Source of the DNA: SZUA-36 sp963801195
Lineage (GTDB): Bacteria > Pseudomonadota > Gammaproteobacteria > Xanthomonadales > SZUA-36
Direction of reading: 5' to 3'
Length of the DNA stretch: 64,000 bases
Assembly (NCBI GenBank): GCA_963801195.1
Contig: CAWDDX010000004.1
Coordinates: forward strand, 62,001 to 126,000
In this document: positions 55,756 through 64,000 of the stretch, in pieces
Layout of the letters: each line of letters starts with the position of its first letter
Numbering within the stretch: position 1 is the stretch's first letter
The notes under the pieces: model-generated
Seen by the model: the letters and a program-made list of their open reading frames with translations, nothing else
What the model was told of the DNA's origin: nothing
Database searches by the model: none
Made by a program: the position numbers and the translations under genes

Positions 55756-57894
55756 ATGAAATCACTGATTTTTACTGTAACCATTCTGCTTCTGCTTAAT
55801 AGTTGCGCAACGACGGATACGCCCCAGAAACACGGGCCTGATCACCAGCGTCTGAAAAAGCCGGATCAGATAACGCTTGAAGAGCCGGTATATACGACTC
55901 CGGGAAATGCCTCCGAGGCGGGTGGTGTCAAGGAGGTTGAGCTGCGGGTGGGCGAGAATCCGTTTATCAACGAGGACGCCGCAAAACGAAAGAACAGCGT
56001 GGTTTCTGAAGATGGCGAAATCGTGTTGAATTTTGAAGGCGAGTCCCTGCAGTCGGTTGTTCACACCATTCTTGGTGAAGTTCTGCAGGAAACTTTCGTG
56101 ATCGGTCCGGGTGTCAGCGGCCAGGTTACGTTTTCAACATCCAAGCCCGTGTCCCGCGACCAGCTGATGCCAATTCTCGAATTATTGTTGCGCTGGAACG
56201 GCGCGGCGATGGTCTATACCGAAGGCCGTTATCACATTCTGCCCGTTTCCGATGCAATCCGCGGAAACCTTGTACCGGTACTCAGCAAGGAAGATATTGC
56301 CATGGGTTACGAGGTCCGCGTGATGCCGCTCAAGTATATCGGCGCCCTCGAAATGGCCAAGATACTCGAACCCTACGTGCGCGACGGCGCCATGGTGAGG
56401 GTGGATCCGCTCAGGAGCATGATATTTCTGGCAGGCACCCAGGAAGAATTGCGCAACTATCAGAAGACCGTGGATATCTTTGACGTCGACTGGCTGGCGG
56501 GTATGTCGGTCGGCATCTATCCGCTGCAGACCGTGGATGTGGAATCCATCACGGCCGAGTTGACTGAAATCTTCGGCATGGAGGCGGAATCACCACTGGC
56601 CGGCATGTTTCGTTTCGTGCCTTTGGAGCGGTTGGCATCGGTGATGGTCATCACGCCACAGGAAGAATACCTCGAAAAGGCCAAGGAATGGATCAAGACA
56701 CTCGATCGCGGCGCCGCCGGTTCCGGTGTGCAGTTGTACGTTTATCGCGTCAAAAACCTCGAGGCGCAGATACTGGCGGATTACCTGTCCCAGTTGTTCG
56801 GTGGTCAGACCTCTGCCCCACGCCAGGACAACAGGCGCGGAAACCTGGCGCCGGGCTTGCAGGAGGCGCAACGGAGTTCGATCAGTGACTTTAACTCAAA
56901 CCGCGAATCTGCCAATGACCGCGGCCTGCAGAATACCCGCAGCTCGGGTAGCGTGGTTTCGACCGAGGAAGGCGATATCCGTATCACTTCGGTCATCGAG
57001 ACCAACTCCCTGCTGATCCAGGCGACCCAGAACCAGTACTCATCGATACAGGCGGCCATCGAGCGTATCGACCAGGAGCCTTTACAGGTATTGATTGAGT
57101 CACAGATCCTCGATGTCGAACTGACCGAGGAACTGGCTTTTGGCGTGAACTGGTACCTGACCAACAATCCCGGCGCACTTGGCGGCGACGCGATCATTGG
57201 CGACGGTTTTGATACCTTGACCATGGGTGGCACCACCAACTTTTTTGCGAATATCGTCGGCCCCCTCGGGAATGGCTTCATAAAAGCCACCATCAACGCA
57301 TTGGATAGCGTTACGGATGTCCGTTCGCTCGGAGCGCCGTCATTGCTGGTGCGTAATAATGCCACCGCAACCATTACGGTGGGTACCCAGGTACCGGTAC
57401 AGTCTTCCAGCATATCCACTGGCGGTACTGGCAATGTCGTGAGCAGCGCGCAATATGTCTCTACGGGTGTCACCCTGACCGTGACGCCAAGAATCAACCC
57501 GGGTGGACTGGTTTACATGGATGTGACCCAGGAAGTCAGCCGTCCGGGTCCCAGGGACCCCGATATATCGGAAAGCGGCAACCCGCCGATCAATAATAAA
57601 TCAGTCACCAGCCAGGTTGCGGTGCAGTCGGGTCAAACCATATTTTTGGGTGGGCTTATATCTGAACAGTCGAGTAAGGGCCGCACGGGTGTGCCCTACC
57701 TCAACCGGATTCCGGGTATCGGCCGCTTGTTTGGCAGCAGGACAACATCGACAAACCGCAGCGAGACCATCGTCATGATCACACCGACGGTGATCGAAAA
57801 CACCAACGATCTGAAAGCGGTCAGCGACGATATCCGTGTTGAATTCATGAAGATACCACCCATCAAGCACGCCACCTTGCACAAACAGGAATAA
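55756..57894 (+). CDS. gspD: Type II secretion outer-membrane secretin GspD (lipoprotein form)
   Basis: 712 residues. Lipobox LLLNSC with acylated Cys17 or so, as in XpsD. N0-N3 domains (VLNFEGESLQSVVHTILG; VMPLKYIGALEMAKILEPY; VYRVKNLEAQILADYLSQL) precede the secretin core with LIESQILDVELTEELAFG and VPYLNRIPGIGRLFGSR. Forms the outer-membrane channel. Last gene of the operon, where Xps-type clusters place it. Confidence 0.96.
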   Translation: MKSLIFTVTILLLLNSCATTDTPQKHGPDHQRLKKPDQITLEEPVYTTPGNASEAGGVKEVELRVGENPFINEDAAKRKNSVVSEDGEIVLNFEGESLQSVVHTILGEVLQETFVIGPGVSGQVTFSTSKPVSRDQLMPILELLLRWNGAAMVYTEGRYHILPVSDAIRGNLVPVLSKEDIAMGYEVRVMPLKYIGALEMAKILEPYVRDGAMVRVDPLRSMIFLAGTQEELRNYQKTVDIFDVDWLAGMSVGIYPLQTVDVESITAELTEIFGMEAESPLAGMFRFVPLERLASVMVITPQEEYLEKAKEWIKTLDRGAAGSGVQLYVYRVKNLEAQILADYLSQLFGGQTSAPRQDNRRGNLAPGLQEAQRSSISDFNSNRESANDRGLQNTRSSGSVVSTEEGDIRITSVIETNSLLIQATQNQYSSIQAAIERIDQEPLQVLIESQILDVELTEELAFGVNWYLTNNPGALGGDAIIGDGFDTLTMGGTTNFFANIVGPLGNGFIKATINALDSVTDVRSLGAPSLLVRNNATATITVGTQVPVQSSSISTGGTGNVVSSAQYVSTGVTLTVTPRINPGGLVYMDVTQEVSRPGPRDPDISESGNPPINNKSVTSQVAVQSGQTIFLGGLISEQSSKGRTGVPYLNRIPGIGRLFGSRTTSTNRSETIVMITPTVIENTNDLKAVSDDIRVEFMKIPPIKHATLHKQE

Positions 57895-57899
57895 CCGAA

Positions 57900-58322
57900 A
57901 TGAAGTATTTTTCAGTCACTCGCTACGCGAGACCTCTGGCAATAGTGTGTGTCTTGTTCCTGTTGTCGGCCTGTGCGGCAACGGCAAAGAAAGGAATCAG
58001 TATCGAAGAACGAGTCAACGCACGTTGGGCCGCCCTGATGCGCGACGACCTCGAAGGCGCCTACGGCTACCTGTCTCCGGGTTACCGTTCCAGTGTTTCC
58101 CTTAAGCAGTATCAACGGGCATTACTGACCCAGGCGGTGACATGGAACAGCGGAAAATACGTATCAAGCAAATGTGAAGAAGCGACCTGTGATGTGAAGG
58201 TATCGATAGGTTTTACTGTCTATGGCGCCGTACCTGGTGTAAAATCCTTCAACGGTACGCAGACAACTGATGAGTCGTGGGTTCTTGTCGACGGCAATTG
58301 GTACTTTGTGCCCCAGCGATAG
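57900..58322 (+). CDS. Lipoprotein of unknown function
   Basis: 140 residues, lipobox LLSACAA near residue 25. The body (ERVNARWAALMRDDLEGAYGYL, ... DESWVLVDGNWYFVPQ) looks like an NTF2/SnoaL-type fold, judged by pattern only. Two cysteines in SSKCEEATCDVKV may pair. It lies 5 bp after gspD, so it is probably co-transcribed and could be a pilotin-like or accessory factor; no pilotin family match is recognised. Confidence 0.7.
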   Translation: MKYFSVTRYARPLAIVCVLFLLSACAATAKKGISIEERVNARWAALMRDDLEGAYGYLSPGYRSSVSLKQYQRALLTQAVTWNSGKYVSSKCEEATCDVKVSIGFTVYGAVPGVKSFNGTQTTDESWVLVDGNWYFVPQR

Positions 58323-58492
58323 TGTCAGGCATCGTAACAATAAGACGTTACACATATTGCCTTGATAACTGATTTATCGTAAGATTGCCGTGCGATTTTG
58401 CGTAAACTGTGTGTTTTGGTCGCCAGCCCGGCGGTCTTTTCACACGCTATTAACTTATATATAAGCCCTGTGTACACAATAGGAGTGTTGTA

Positions 58493-60112
58493 ATGAACAG
58501 AAAAAATCTAACAGCAGCAGTACTTGCAGGACTGGCGGGAGCCGCCGGAATTGTAGGTTCGGCTCAAGCAGTCAATATTAATCCCGATGGCCTCGGCCAG
58601 GTTTTGATCTACCCGTACTACACCACCAACAACAACAACGTTACCCTTTTGTCGGTGGTTAACACCTCTGAAGATGCAAAAGCCGTCAAGGTGCGTTTCA
58701 CGGAAGGCCAGAACACCCGCGAAGTGCTCGACTTCAACCTGTACATGTCAGCTTATGACGTATGGACAGCATCAATCTATATGAATGGTGATGGCGTACC
58801 CCAGTTGGAGACAGCAGACACCTCGTGTACCGTTCCTTACCTTTATGGTAATGGTGGCACGCAGGAATTCCTGCCTTATGCCCTGACCGATGGTGGTTCT
58901 ACCGATATCTCGCGTGCAACCGAAGGTCATTTCGAAATGATCGAGATGGGTGTGCTGACTGACGAAACCGAAGGTTCTGCCACGGCGGCAACGCACAAAA
59001 ATGGCGTGCCTAACGATTGTGCCCAGCTGGTTGAAGCATGGACTGATCCGGATGACACCAAAGCAGGTGACGAAGGTTACTGGCTGATGGATCCTTTCAC
59101 AGATATGTCCGCCCCGACCGGTGGTCTGTTTGGTGGCGCAGCCATTGTCAACGTTGAAGCAGCCAACATGGCCAGCTATGACGCGACGGCTATCAATGGT
59201 TTTGCAACCGATGTCCTTTCAAATAATGCTTCTCTGCATCAGTATCCAGGTAGTGTCCTGCCGAGCCTGAACAGCGGTAACGTTTTTGATGGCACCGTCT
59301 TCCTTGATAACGGCGCTACCCAGAATTCGGGTAATCTGCCACGTGGCGTTGACGCGGTTTCTTACGTGTTCATGCGTGACCAGGTCATGAATGAGTACAC
59401 CACGGAACTGTCTACTTTGGCCAGGACCGAGTGGGTGGTCACTTTCCCGACCAAGCACTTTTATGTCTACCAGCCAAGTGCTGGCGCATATGATGTTCCC
59501 GTTGCACCGTTTACATCGGTATGGGATGGCGAAGCCGACGATCCGACAGCTTGTGAAGTCGTACTTCTCGACACCATCTGGGATCGTGAAGAACGCACTG
59601 TAATCGACCCGGTTGATCCGGGTGCGCCTATTCCGCCGATCGTTTCACCGAGACCGCCTGGTGAGATTATCGAGCCCAATCCAATTGTTCCGTTTGAGTT
59701 GTGCTATGAAACCAGCGTAATTTCATTTGGTGATGCGGATCTCGTTGGTGCAGCCTCCGCTATGCTGGGTTCATCCAACTTCCACAATATCGACAATGCC
59801 GTACTTGGTTTTGAAAACGGTTGGGCGCGTCTGCAGATGGACGACTACCCGTACGATGCCAATCTTGACGGTCAAATCGATAGTGAAGAAGCACAGTTCA
59901 GCCGTGCCTCACTGGGTGATCTGAATGGTCTGCCCGTTACCGGTTTTGCAGTTCAAACCTTCAAGAACGGTTTCATCGGTGAAGGTGGCAATACCATTGG
60001 TAACTACGGTGGTATCTACCAGCATAAGTACACCCGCAAGCTGGGTAGCGATCTAGGTTTTGGACCTTGTGATGTCACAGGCGACCCCTGCGCACCTGCA
60101 GAAGGTCAATAA
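58493..60112 (+). CDS. Secreted protein of unknown function with an EF-hand-type loop
   Basis: 539 residues, signal peptide MNRKNLTAAVLAGLAGAAGI cut near AQA. The acidic mature part starts VNINPDGLGQVLIYPYYTT, where LLSVVNTSEDAKAVKVRF recalls surface proteins. A Pro-rich linker (DPGAPIPPIVSPRPPGE) lies near 375-390, and DANLDGQIDSEE at 455-466 fits the EF-hand calcium loop. Good AGGAG ribosome site and a strong terminator behind it suggest heavy expression. No sorting or PEP-CTERM signal at the end. Placed after the type II operon, it is a candidate substrate. Confidence 0.75.
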   Translation: MNRKNLTAAVLAGLAGAAGIVGSAQAVNINPDGLGQVLIYPYYTTNNNNVTLLSVVNTSEDAKAVKVRFTEGQNTREVLDFNLYMSAYDVWTASIYMNGDGVPQLETADTSCTVPYLYGNGGTQEFLPYALTDGGSTDISRATEGHFEMIEMGVLTDETEGSATAATHKNGVPNDCAQLVEAWTDPDDTKAGDEGYWLMDPFTDMSAPTGGLFGGAAIVNVEAANMASYDATAINGFATDVLSNNASLHQYPGSVLPSLNSGNVFDGTVFLDNGATQNSGNLPRGVDAVSYVFMRDQVMNEYTTELSTLARTEWVVTFPTKHFYVYQPSAGAYDVPVAPFTSVWDGEADDPTACEVVLLDTIWDREERTVIDPVDPGAPIPPIVSPRPPGEIIEPNPIVPFELCYETSVISFGDADLVGAASAMLGSSNFHNIDNAVLGFENGWARLQMDDYPYDANLDGQIDSEEAQFSRASLGDLNGLPVTGFAVQTFKNGFIGEGGNTIGNYGGIYQHKYTRKLGSDLGFGPCDVTGDPCAPAEGQ

Positions 60113-60154
60113 CAGAGCCTTTATCGTAAATTAGTAATTGCTATATGTTGTATA

Positions 60155-60185
60155 AGGAGGGGGCCGGGATTCCGGCCCTCTTCTG
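60155..60185 (+). terminator. Rho-independent terminator after the 539-residue secreted protein
   Basis: GAGGGGGCCGG, short loop GAT(T), and CCGGCCCTC form a GC-rich stem followed by TTCT. It sits about 45 bp after the stop. Confidence 0.85.
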
Positions 60186-60316
60186 TGTCAGGAACTGCAA
60201 AATATTAAGTGTCCGTTAATTTTTTTTAATATAAAATAGTACCGTGCTGATCATTACAGAATTATTAACAGCATGTAAATTCCGGGCGGAATCATAGAGA
60301 AAGAGAGAGAGGAAAC

Positions 60317-61483
60317 ATGGCTAAACTAAATGGATTTAAATGGCTTTGCGCGCTTGCGTTTATTGTCAGTACGGCAAATGCGGATATCATCATAGACAAT
60401 CAGTCGATCCCCAGTGCTGATGTCAATACAATCAGTATCAGTCCGGCCAGTGGTCATATGTTTATAACCACGATACCCGGATACACCGTCACACCCAACG
60501 TCGCAGGTGATACTGTTGCGATCACGAATTTTACCGTGTCCCCGGCTACCGTCATAGCGGGTCAGTCAGCCACGGTAAGCTGGAATACGGCAAATGCCGT
60601 GTCTTGCGTTGCGAGCAACGGTGTTGGAGGCTGGGCAGGTTCCACGATTGCCTTGCCGAGTGGTTCGAAATCAATCACTACATCAACGACGGGTTCGCCA
60701 ACGTTTACACTGACCTGTAACGGCAGCGCGGCGAATGACACAGTGAGCAAAAATGTTGTCCTGAATGTCACTTCAGCCAACACGGTGTCAATTACCAACT
60801 TTACGGCGTCACCTGCGACAATCATCGAGGGTGAAAGCACAACGCTAAGCTGGACAACACAAAATGCATCATCCTGCACGCCTACGGGCGGGACCGCCGG
60901 ATGGAGCGCATTTGGCATCAATTTGCCAAATGGCAGTGCGTCACTCACGCTTCCGACCGCGGGCACGTATTCATTTACGCTGACGTGTCAGGATGTATCC
61001 GCGGGAACGGCCGTCAAATCGACTGTCGTAATTGTAAGCCCGGCTGCCGGAGAATGCCCTGCATCGCCGCTGTCGGGTACCACGACGCTATGGAAATCCT
61101 TCTGGCTGGTAGATTTTCCGAAACCGGGTTATGACAATCGTTTTGCGACCATACCCAGGTATGGTTATCTCGCACTCGAGTTCAACACCGGCAATATTAT
61201 TTCGAACGGTAGCATCGTTTCCATAGAAACCACGGTAACCGACGGCGTCAGGCTGGGTGCGCTCAGTAAGTGCCCTGGCGACTTCGATGTTACACCGGAA
61301 TGTGAGTATGTCTGGGGTATCGGCGGTGGCTTAGGCTGGGCCACGAACGGAACCAGAGGTTGCCAACTGGAACCGAATACGACCTATTATTTCAACGTAA
61401 CCTTTACCGATGGCTTTGATGGAACTTCATCGTCATGTCGTTCTTCACCGTGTATCACTACAATACAGCATATCAATCGCTGA
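60317..61483 (+). CDS. Secreted protein with two Ig-like repeats
   Basis: 388 residues with signal peptide (cut after STANA, residue 22 or so). Two related beta repeats begin near residues 68 and 156: each has ITNFT-SPAT-I, a W in the S-W-T/N strand and a cysteine pair 37 residues apart (Cys97/134 and Cys187/224). The C-terminal domain (SFWLVDFPKPGYDNRF onward) is unrecognised and Cys-rich. GAGAGAGGAAAC ribosome site. No anchor at the end, so it is probably exported freely or through the type II system. Confidence 0.72.
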   Translation: MAKLNGFKWLCALAFIVSTANADIIIDNQSIPSADVNTISISPASGHMFITTIPGYTVTPNVAGDTVAITNFTVSPATVIAGQSATVSWNTANAVSCVASNGVGGWAGSTIALPSGSKSITTSTTGSPTFTLTCNGSAANDTVSKNVVLNVTSANTVSITNFTASPATIIEGESTTLSWTTQNASSCTPTGGTAGWSAFGINLPNGSASLTLPTAGTYSFTLTCQDVSAGTAVKSTVVIVSPAAGECPASPLSGTTTLWKSFWLVDFPKPGYDNRFATIPRYGYLALEFNTGNIISNGSIVSIETTVTDGVRLGALSKCPGDFDVTPECEYVWGIGGGLGWATNGTRGCQLEPNTTYYFNVTFTDGFDGTSSSCRSSPCITTIQHINR

Positions 61484-61502
61484 ACTGGTAGTTGAGCCGC
61501 CA

Positions 61503-61539
61503 AAGTCGGGTACCCCAGCGGGTGCCCGACTTTTTTTTT
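61503..61539 (+). terminator. Rho-independent terminator after the Ig-like protein
   Basis: AAGTCGGGTACCC, CAGC loop and GGGTGCCCGACTT form a stem with one mismatch, followed by nine Ts. Confidence 0.92.
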
Positions 61540-61576
61540 ACCGTCTGAAATATCAGTCTATTAATCGGAGTCAGGA

Positions 61577-62515
61577 ATGAAATTCTTTCCTAAAATTCTA
61601 CTAATGGTCGCAATCCTCATCAGTATTCAATCACAGGCAGATGATGCCACTAAAAATGATATCGACATACTGGCGCAACGCGGCAAAGGCGTGGTCACAC
61701 AGGATATGTTTACTGCCCGGGCGGAAAGAATACCCGCCGACATACGCCAGGCCACCTTGCGTGATCGCAATCGATTGGAGGATGTTCTCGCCACGATGTT
61801 ACTGCGTGCCCAGTTGGCCGCCGAGGCCCGCGAAGCCGGTTTTGACAAGCAACCCATAGTCATCGACCGTATGCAACTGGCGGCGGAAAATGAGTTGGCG
61901 GACGCCTGGTTGCAGCATTATGTCGATATGCAACCTGAAGCTGATTATGAGCAACTCGCCCGTGAAGAATTCCTGCTCAGAAAAGAGACCACCTACTCTT
62001 CTCCAAAAATAGATGTCAGCCATATCCTGGTTTCGACCAAGGAGCGTTCAGACGAAGAAGCACTGGCGCTTGCGGACGAGATTCACGAGCAGTTGATGGC
62101 GAACCCGGACCTTTTTGGCGAATTGGTGGTGAAGTACTCCGATGATCCGAGTGCCGCTACCAACCATGGCAGTTTCAAGGGAGTTGTAAAGGGCCAAATG
62201 GTCAAGCCATTTGAAGATGCGGCGTTCGCGCTTGAGCCGGGCGAAATATCCGCGCCGGTCAAAACGCAGTTTGGGTATCACATCATTCGGCTCGATGCGT
62301 ACACACCACCGAAAGAAGAGAACTTCGAAGACATCAAGCCAAGACTGATTGAAGTCGAGCGTAAAAAGCACGAAGAACGCATCAAGCGCGATTACCTCGA
62401 AAGCCTGACTGCGCTTGAAGTGCACATGACGGAAGAACAACTGGGTGAAATGGTAAGAAGACAATTCGGCGAGGAATCGGTTGATCCGGAGGTCAAGACC
62501 GACGATTCAGAGTAA
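61577..62515 (+). CDS. Periplasmic parvulin-type peptidyl-prolyl isomerase
   Basis: 312 residues, signal peptide MKFFPKILLMVAILISIQSQA. SurA/PpiC-like layout: a helical chaperone N terminus (about 22-140), a single parvulin domain (DVSHILVSTKERS to FGYHIIRLDAYTPP, about 145-255) and a charged C-terminal helix. It would assist folding of exported proteins. It precedes the polysaccharide export genes by 32 bp and may share their transcript. Confidence 0.87.
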   Translation: MKFFPKILLMVAILISIQSQADDATKNDIDILAQRGKGVVTQDMFTARAERIPADIRQATLRDRNRLEDVLATMLLRAQLAAEAREAGFDKQPIVIDRMQLAAENELADAWLQHYVDMQPEADYEQLAREEFLLRKETTYSSPKIDVSHILVSTKERSDEEALALADEIHEQLMANPDLFGELVVKYSDDPSAATNHGSFKGVVKGQMVKPFEDAAFALEPGEISAPVKTQFGYHIIRLDAYTPPKEENFEDIKPRLIEVERKKHEERIKRDYLESLTALEVHMTEEQLGEMVRRQFGEESVDPEVKTDDSE

Positions 62516-62547
62516 GATAGCTCCCCTGCTAAAACGGCTGGGCCGAA

Positions 62548-63339
62548 ATGACCCCTGGGAAGAAAAAGAAATTTGAATGGGTGTTTTTCCAGAACCTGGT
62601 TGTCCGCCAGGTCAGGCAGGATTATCTCGACAATGTAACCGGTTTTGCCTGGTTGATATTACAACCGCTGATCCTGCTGGCGGTATACGCTTTCGTGTTC
62701 TCGACCATATTCAAAGCGCGTATACCGGAGGCCGAGGAGATCGGTTTCGTGCCATACCTCGCCGTTGCATTTTGGCCATGGACCGCGTTTTCCGAAGCGA
62801 TACTGCGCGCCAATAATTCAATCACCGCCAATGGCGCCCTGATTGGCAAGGTGGCGTTCGCCACGGAACAGATTCCGCTGGCGAGTGTGACGGCGACCTT
62901 TATCATGCACCTGATCGGTTACCTGGCCGTGCTCATCGTGCTGCAGTTGATGGGCACGGATGTTCACTGGTTATACCTGCCTGTTGTTTTACCCGTCATC
63001 GTGCTGATGTGGGTCTTCGCCTGTGCAATTTCCCTGTTTACCAGCGCCATCCAGGTTTTTGTGCGTGATCTGGCACAGATACTGCCGCCGTTGATGACAT
63101 TCTGGTTTTTTACAACGCCGATCCTTTACAGCCCGTCCTACCTGCCCGAATCGATACAGACCATCGCCCAATACAACCCCATGGCCTGGTTCGTCGCCAG
63201 TCTGCGTGAGCTACTGTTGTTCGGAGATATGAATCTTGGCTATAAATCCCTGGGCATGCTGTTGTTTGTCGTAATTTTCGCCTGGGTTTCCGTACGATTC
63301 TTCCGCCGCTTTTCCGGACACTTCGAGGATTTCCTCTGA
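62548..63339 (+). CDS. ABC-2 polysaccharide export permease (Wzm-like)
   Basis: 263 residues, six membrane helices. RQVRQDYLDNVTGFAWLILQP at the N terminus and MAWFVASLRELLLFG near the end are typical of O-antigen/capsule ABC-2 permeases. Moves lipid-linked polysaccharide across the inner membrane with the ATPase that follows; stop and start overlap by one base (TGATG). Confidence 0.9.
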   Translation: MTPGKKKKFEWVFFQNLVVRQVRQDYLDNVTGFAWLILQPLILLAVYAFVFSTIFKARIPEAEEIGFVPYLAVAFWPWTAFSEAILRANNSITANGALIGKVAFATEQIPLASVTATFIMHLIGYLAVLIVLQLMGTDVHWLYLPVVLPVIVLMWVFACAISLFTSAIQVFVRDLAQILPPLMTFWFFTTPILYSPSYLPESIQTIAQYNPMAWFVASLRELLLFGDMNLGYKSLGMLLFVVIFAWVSVRFFRRFSGHFEDFL

Positions 63340-64000
63340 TGGATACCCTGGTCAAAATCGAAGGGGTGTCAAAAATCTATCCGCGGGTACATAAATCGCG
63401 CGAACGCTTACAGGCATTTGGCGCCCTTTTGTTGGGACGTGAACCGGCGCATGGTGCGCAAGTACTCGACAATATCAACCTCGAGATCGTGCGTGGCCAG
63501 TCGCTGGGAATTATCGGTGAAAATGGCGCGGGCAAATCGACGCTGCTCAAGGTCCTGACCGGGGTTATTCAACCGACCCGCGGCCGTGTCATGGTGCACG
63601 CCAATATTGCTGCGATGCTCGAGCTAGGCGCCGGGTTCCAGCCTGATTTCAGCGGGATGGAAAACGTTCGCATGAAAGCATCCCTGATGGGCTTGAGTAA
63701 CAGGGAACTCGACGAACGTCTCGATGACATCCTCTCGTTTGCGGATATCGGTGAATACATACACGAACCGGTCAAGCACTATTCTTCCGGCATGGTGGTC
63801 AGGTTGGGGTTTGCCGTGATTACCGCCTGCCGCCCTGAACTCCTGATCACCGATGAAGTGCTGGCCGTGGGTGACGAGTCGTTTCAGAAAAAATGTATCA
63901 GCTGGCTACAACAGTTCCTGGAGCAGGGCGGGACACTGTTGCTGGTGTCGCACAGCATGTACGTCGTGCAAAAGCTCTGCCAGAAGGCGTTGTGGGTTCA
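63339..64000 (+). CDS. ABC transporter ATPase for polysaccharide export (Wzt-like), partial
   Basis: The open frame runs from ATG 63339 to the window edge, 220 codons visible. Walker A IGENGAGKSTLLK, Q-loop area LELGAGFQPDFSGMENV, signature HYSSGMVVRLGFAV, Walker B LLITDEVLAVGD and the switch histidine in LLVSHSM are all present. The C-terminal carbohydrate-binding part, if any, lies outside. Start of a likely surface polysaccharide locus. Confidence 0.93.
   Translation, partial: MDTLVKIEGVSKIYPRVHKSRERLQAFGALLLGREPAHGAQVLDNINLEIVRGQSLGIIGENGAGKSTLLKVLTGVIQPTRGRVMVHANIAAMLELGAGFQPDFSGMENVRMKASLMGLSNRELDERLDDILSFADIGEYIHEPVKHYSSGMVVRLGFAVITACRPELLITDEVLAVGDESFQKKCISWLQQFLEQGGTLLLVSHSMYVVQKLCQKALWV

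Overview
The window is a 64 kb piece of a gammaproteobacterial chromosome. Evidence for this is the 6S RNA lying between zapA and the 5-formyl-THF cyclo-ligase gene, the ygfB-pepP-ubiH-ubiI run, pepA-holC-valS divergent from lptFG, pssA-holD-rimI, xerD-dsbC, a long single-chain PurL, and an Xps-type type II secretion operon. Base composition is moderately GC rich. I cannot fix the genus. The mix of Xps-type secretion genes, an exosortase-H-associated membrane protein and a class D sortase points to an environmental, probably marine, lineage and not to an enteric one.

Layout. 1-11.6 kb: a plus-strand catabolic island with overlapping or closely spaced genes: SsnA-type amidohydrolase, xanthine-dehydrogenase FAD subunit, fused [2Fe-2S]/molybdopterin subunit, a large PLP enzyme, YgeY-type M20 hydrolase, YgeW-type carbamoyltransferase (frameshifted), carbamate kinase and a threonine-synthase-like PLP enzyme. 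It resembles the E. coli yge/ygf cluster tied to anaerobic purine (uric acid) breakdown, where carbamoyl transfer and carbamate kinase yield ATP. 11.7-13.1 kb: a class D sortase and its substrate with an LPTTAG sorting signal. 13.2-16.8 kb: minus-strand Rrf2 regulator, cytochrome c, rpiA, EVE protein, folate cyclo-ligase, 6S RNA, zapA and a ZapB-like gene. 16.9-22.4 kb: ygfB, pepP, ubiH, ubiI, cysK. 22.4-31.2 kb: oxyR with a likely autoregulatory site, trpS, trhO, an MscS channel, proS, a DUF4124 protein, pssA, holD, rimI. 31.2-42.2 kb: valS-holC-pepA, lptFG, an RDD protein, xerD and dsbC, with several non-coding repeat elements, including a 255-bp tandem array inserted between xerD and dsbC. 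42.4-47 kb: purL and a small membrane protein. 47.1-57.9 kb: the full Xps-order type II secretion operon gspE-F-G-H-I-J-K-L-M-N-D. 57.9-62.5 kb: a lipoprotein, two secreted proteins of unknown function and a parvulin isomerase. 62.5 kb to the end: an ABC-2 polysaccharide exporter (permease, then ATPase cut by the window edge).

Quality note. Six otherwise conserved genes (ygeW, sortase, sortase substrate, trpS, trhO, gspN) carry single-base indels. Two of them, trpS and gspN, belong to essential or operon-critical functions, so most of these breaks probably reflect sequence error and not real pseudogenes. Functional reading should use the joined frames given below.

Most unusual points: two fold-type-II PLP enzymes in the purine-type island and an apparent AUC start for its FAD subunit; a Gram-negative sortase/LPTTAG pair; a GspE that has lost all four cysteines of its zinc module; an Rrf2 regulator without cluster cysteines; the repeat array and inverted fragment flanking dsbC; and an abundant-looking secreted protein with an EF-hand loop just after the secretion operon.
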